In this document: positions 6,673-7,823 of the stretch, piece after piece
Position numbering within the stretch: the stretch's first letter is position 1
Layout: every line of letters begins with the position of its first letter
Assembly: GCA_964496275.1 (NCBI GenBank)
Contig: CAZBYL010000075.1
Span: forward strand, 1 to 7,823
DNA: 7,823 nt
From: CAZBYL01 sp964496275
Lineage (GTDB): Bacteria > Synergistota > Synergistia > Synergistales > Synergistaceae
Direction of reading: 5' to 3'
The notes under the pieces: model-generated
Database searches by the model: none
Seen by the model: only the letters and a program-made list of their open reading frames with translations
What the model was told of the DNA's origin: nothing
Program-made: the position numbers and the translations under genes

Positions 6673-7269
6673 TCATTGCTGCTCGTTTTTTTCATTTACG
6701 AGTCTTTGTATCTCTTTGATTCTGGGAACGAGCGCTCCCGGGCGTTTGCCTGTTCCCTGCAGGGATATTAGAACAGCTTTGTATCCCAGCATCTTGTTTG
6801 CCTTAATAAGAAGTCTGAGAAGTCTGTTTTTTGCGGATATTTTTTCCATATAAGCCTCCTCGTTGTTGAGGGAGACGGATATAACGGAGACTCCGTTGGT
6901 CTTGAGGGAGGATATATTCTTTATATCCTTCCAAGGAATGAACCCGGGAGAACTTGCCGTGCTTCTGTCAGTGATGCCCTGTTCGTCAACAATCAAAACG
7001 GGGTCTTTTGACCCTATACCCTTTAATGTAATGACAAAACATGCTCCGAAAAACAGAGCCCCAAAGATAGCAAACGCTCTGTCCGCAAAAACAGCCAGCC
7101 CGCCCAGTTTGACACTTTCAAGCAAACGTGCGAGCGCCCCCATAGTGCCGTATTCCGGAAGGTCTATAAAAAGGCATCCGACGGAGGCGCAGGTCATAAC
7201 AAACGCAAGAAGCGGTATTTTGATAGTTTCCTTCATACTCTTTTTTATGACGATAGGTTCAATATTCAT
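6673..7269 (-). CDS. STM3941-like two-helix membrane protein
   Basis: A 198-residue protein with two hydrophobic helices (about 16-36 and 64-84) followed by a cytoplasmic-type domain containing LIVDEQGITDRS (92-103) and GFIPWKDI (109-116). That pattern I recognise from the uncharacterised STM3941 family, whose C-terminal part resembles bacterial PH-like domains. The biochemical function is unknown. ATG at 7269 is chosen because GAGG (complement of 7276-7279) lies 6 bases upstream; an in-frame GTG at 7314 would add 15 mostly basic residues without a good ribosome site. The gene faces the importer operon and shares its terminator, so it is a separate unit and probably unrelated to transport. 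Family call moderately sure, from recall. Confidence 0.85.
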   Translation of the reverse strand: MNIEPIVIKKSMKETIKIPLLAFVMTCASVGCLFIDLPEYGTMGALARLLESVKLGGLAVFADRAFAIFGALFFGACFVITLKGIGSKDPVLIVDEQGITDRSTASSPGFIPWKDIKNISSLKTNGVSVISVSLNNEEAYMEKISAKNRLLRLLIKANKMLGYKAVLISLQGTGKRPGALVPRIKEIQRLVNEKNEQQ

Positions 7270-7311
7270 AAGACACCTCTTTCTGCGGGAGCGTTTTCTA
7301 TAAGGCTCAGA

Positions 7312-7350
7312 CACACCGCTATTTTAGCACCACAGCTAAAAAACGGTGTG
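7312..7350. repeat. Bipartite inverted repeat upstream of the minus-strand gene
   Basis: Outer arms cacaccg (7312-7318) and cggtgtg (7344-7350) and inner arms ttttagc (7322-7328) and gctaaaa (7335-7341) are both perfect 7-bp pairings around the 6-base loop accaca, with a short asymmetric bulge between them. No T-run follows on either strand, so it is not a standard terminator. On the minus strand it contains TAAAAT (complement of 7321-7326), a possible -10 box about 50 bases before the STM3941-like start, though I find no good -35. It could be an operator, an RNA hairpin in the leader, or part of a repeat. Confidence 0.6.
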
Positions 7351-7645
7351 CCGTTGATTAGAGGTGTTGTTTGGCATACGGTAAGTTTTGCTTTTGACTG
7401 TAGTTTTTTGAATTTGTCCGGTCTGCAAAACATTCAAGAACAAGAACAGCTTCCATGGTGTCCAATTTATGCAAGCCGGTACTCTTCAAGCCTTCCCCCC
7501 TTTGTGGGCGGCCAGAGAGCCAAATCAGCGGTTTTCTGATTTGTGCGAATCGGCTGGTTGTTACACCCAGAAGGTGGCTGCGGACGGACTTCCGCAGACG
7601 GATGAGGGTGCACTTGACCTTGGTTTTGTGGTTTTACCGGAAGTC
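7351..7645. other. Gene-free stretch with two hairpins and repeat-like composition
   Basis: I find no convincing gene: the open frames lack a good ribosome site and protein-like composition. Two perfect hairpins stand out: caaatcag (7521-7528) with ctgatttg (7536-7543), loop of 7, and ctgcgga (7578-7584) with tccgcag (7591-7597), loop of 6. Weak outer pairings gccag/ctggt (7511-7515 and 7554-7558) and ccttc/gaagg (7491-7495 and 7570-7574) enclose the first. The text around ccttcccccc, gaaggtggctgcgg and cagacggatgagggtg resembles a palindromic intergenic repeat I recall from several gut and anaerobic bacteria. That is memory, not a search. Confidence 0.5.
7599..7611 (+). repeat. Left member of an inverted pair bracketing the heptamer array
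   Basis: CGGATGAGGGTGC at 7599-7611 is the reverse complement of gcacccctcatccg at 7810-7823, except for one missing G in the G-run. It follows directly after the 7578-7597 hairpin. Confidence 0.75.
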
Positions 7646-7806
7646 AACCCCAAGACCCAAACCCCAAGACCCAAGACCCAAGACCCAAGACCCAAGACCC
7701 AAAACCCAAAACCCAAAACCCAAACCCCAAGACCCAAACCCCAAGACCCAAGACCCAAGACCCAAAACCCAAAACCCAAAACCCAAAACCCAAAACCCAA
7801 AACCCA
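7646..7806. repeat. Heptamer tandem array, 23 units, G-quadruplex-prone
   Basis: Exactly 23 consecutive 7-base units fill 161 bp with no insertion or deletion. Three variants occur: A = AACCCCA, B = AGACCCA, C = AAACCCA. In order they read A B A B(5x) C(3x), then A B A B(3x) C(6x). These are two related super-units of 11 and 12 heptamers (7646-7722 and 7723-7806). The minus strand carries a GGG or GGGG run every 7 bases with 3-4 base spacers, satisfying the usual intramolecular G-quadruplex pattern many times over. The minus-strand reading frame across it (Gly/Phe/Trp/Val/Leu repeats from a TTG) is a by-product of the repeat, not a gene. Confidence 0.95.
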
Positions 7807-7809
7807 AAA

Positions 7810-7823
7810 GCACCCCTCATCCG
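7810..7823 (-). repeat. Right member of the inverted pair bracketing the heptamer array
   Basis: gcacccctcatccg at the very end of the window is the reverse complement of 7599-7611 with one extra C. It begins 3 bases after the last heptamer. The window ends inside it, so it may continue as an inverted copy of the left flank. Confidence 0.7.

Noticed and set aside
7270..7314. GTG 7314 as start of the STM3941-like gene
   Set aside because: ATG 7269 has a good GAGG site 6 bases upstream; the extension is basic, unlike the family, and overlaps the inverted repeat.
7348..7539. Plus-strand 63-codon frame beyond the STM3941-like gene
   Set aside because: It runs through hairpins and repeat-like sequence, lacks a ribosome site, and has no recognisable domain.
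7561..7800. Minus-strand reading frame coding a Gly/Phe/Trp/Val/Leu heptad-like protein
   Set aside because: Its periodicity is only the 7-base DNA repeat read in three frames; it starts at TTG within the repeat and has no ribosome site.
7646..7806. True telomere or chromosome end
   Set aside because: The array is flanked on both sides by non-repeat sequence and the unit varies between three forms; only the resemblance to telomeric repeats stands.
7646..7806. CRISPR array
   Set aside because: Units are 7 bp and contiguous; there are no spacers and no cas genes.

Overview
The window looks like chromosomal DNA from a member of the Synergistota (Synergistes/Cloacibacillus-like). This is inferred from family recall, not from a search: tandem DUF3798-type secreted proteins next to a sugar/nucleoside-type ABC transporter are, as far as I recall, characteristic of that phylum. 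Gene density, intrinsic terminators, Shine-Dalgarno sites and Sec signals are plainly bacterial.

Positions 1-1940 hold two paralogous secreted DUF3798-type proteins in tandem. Only the 3' end of the first is present (1-389). The second is complete (692-1885), with its own promoter (TTGACA/TATTAT) and its own strong terminator. About 350 bases of AT-rich DNA (1941-2296) follow, with two candidate promoters.

Positions 2297-6583 are a tight four-gene operon: a double-domain ABC ATPase, two homologous membrane permeases, and a small membrane-anchored protein with an acidic tail. It ends at a 19-bp-stem bidirectional terminator. The simplest reading is a complete CUT2/BMP-like importer. The DUF3798 proteins would capture an unknown ligand outside the membrane, the two permeases would form a heteromeric channel, the fused ATPase would power it, and the small anchored protein would be an accessory subunit. 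The ATPase has one well-preserved ATP site and one that appears degenerate.

On the opposite strand, converging on the same terminator, is an STM3941-like two-helix membrane protein (7269-6673). Beyond it, 7270-7823 appears to hold no gene. It holds a bipartite inverted repeat, two hairpins, and a 161-bp array of exactly 23 heptamers with higher-order organisation, bracketed by inverted copies of a 13/14-bp sequence. The G-rich strand of the array should form G-quadruplexes.

The best candidates for something undescribed are the DUF3798-dependent importer with its small accessory subunit and the bracketed heptamer array.
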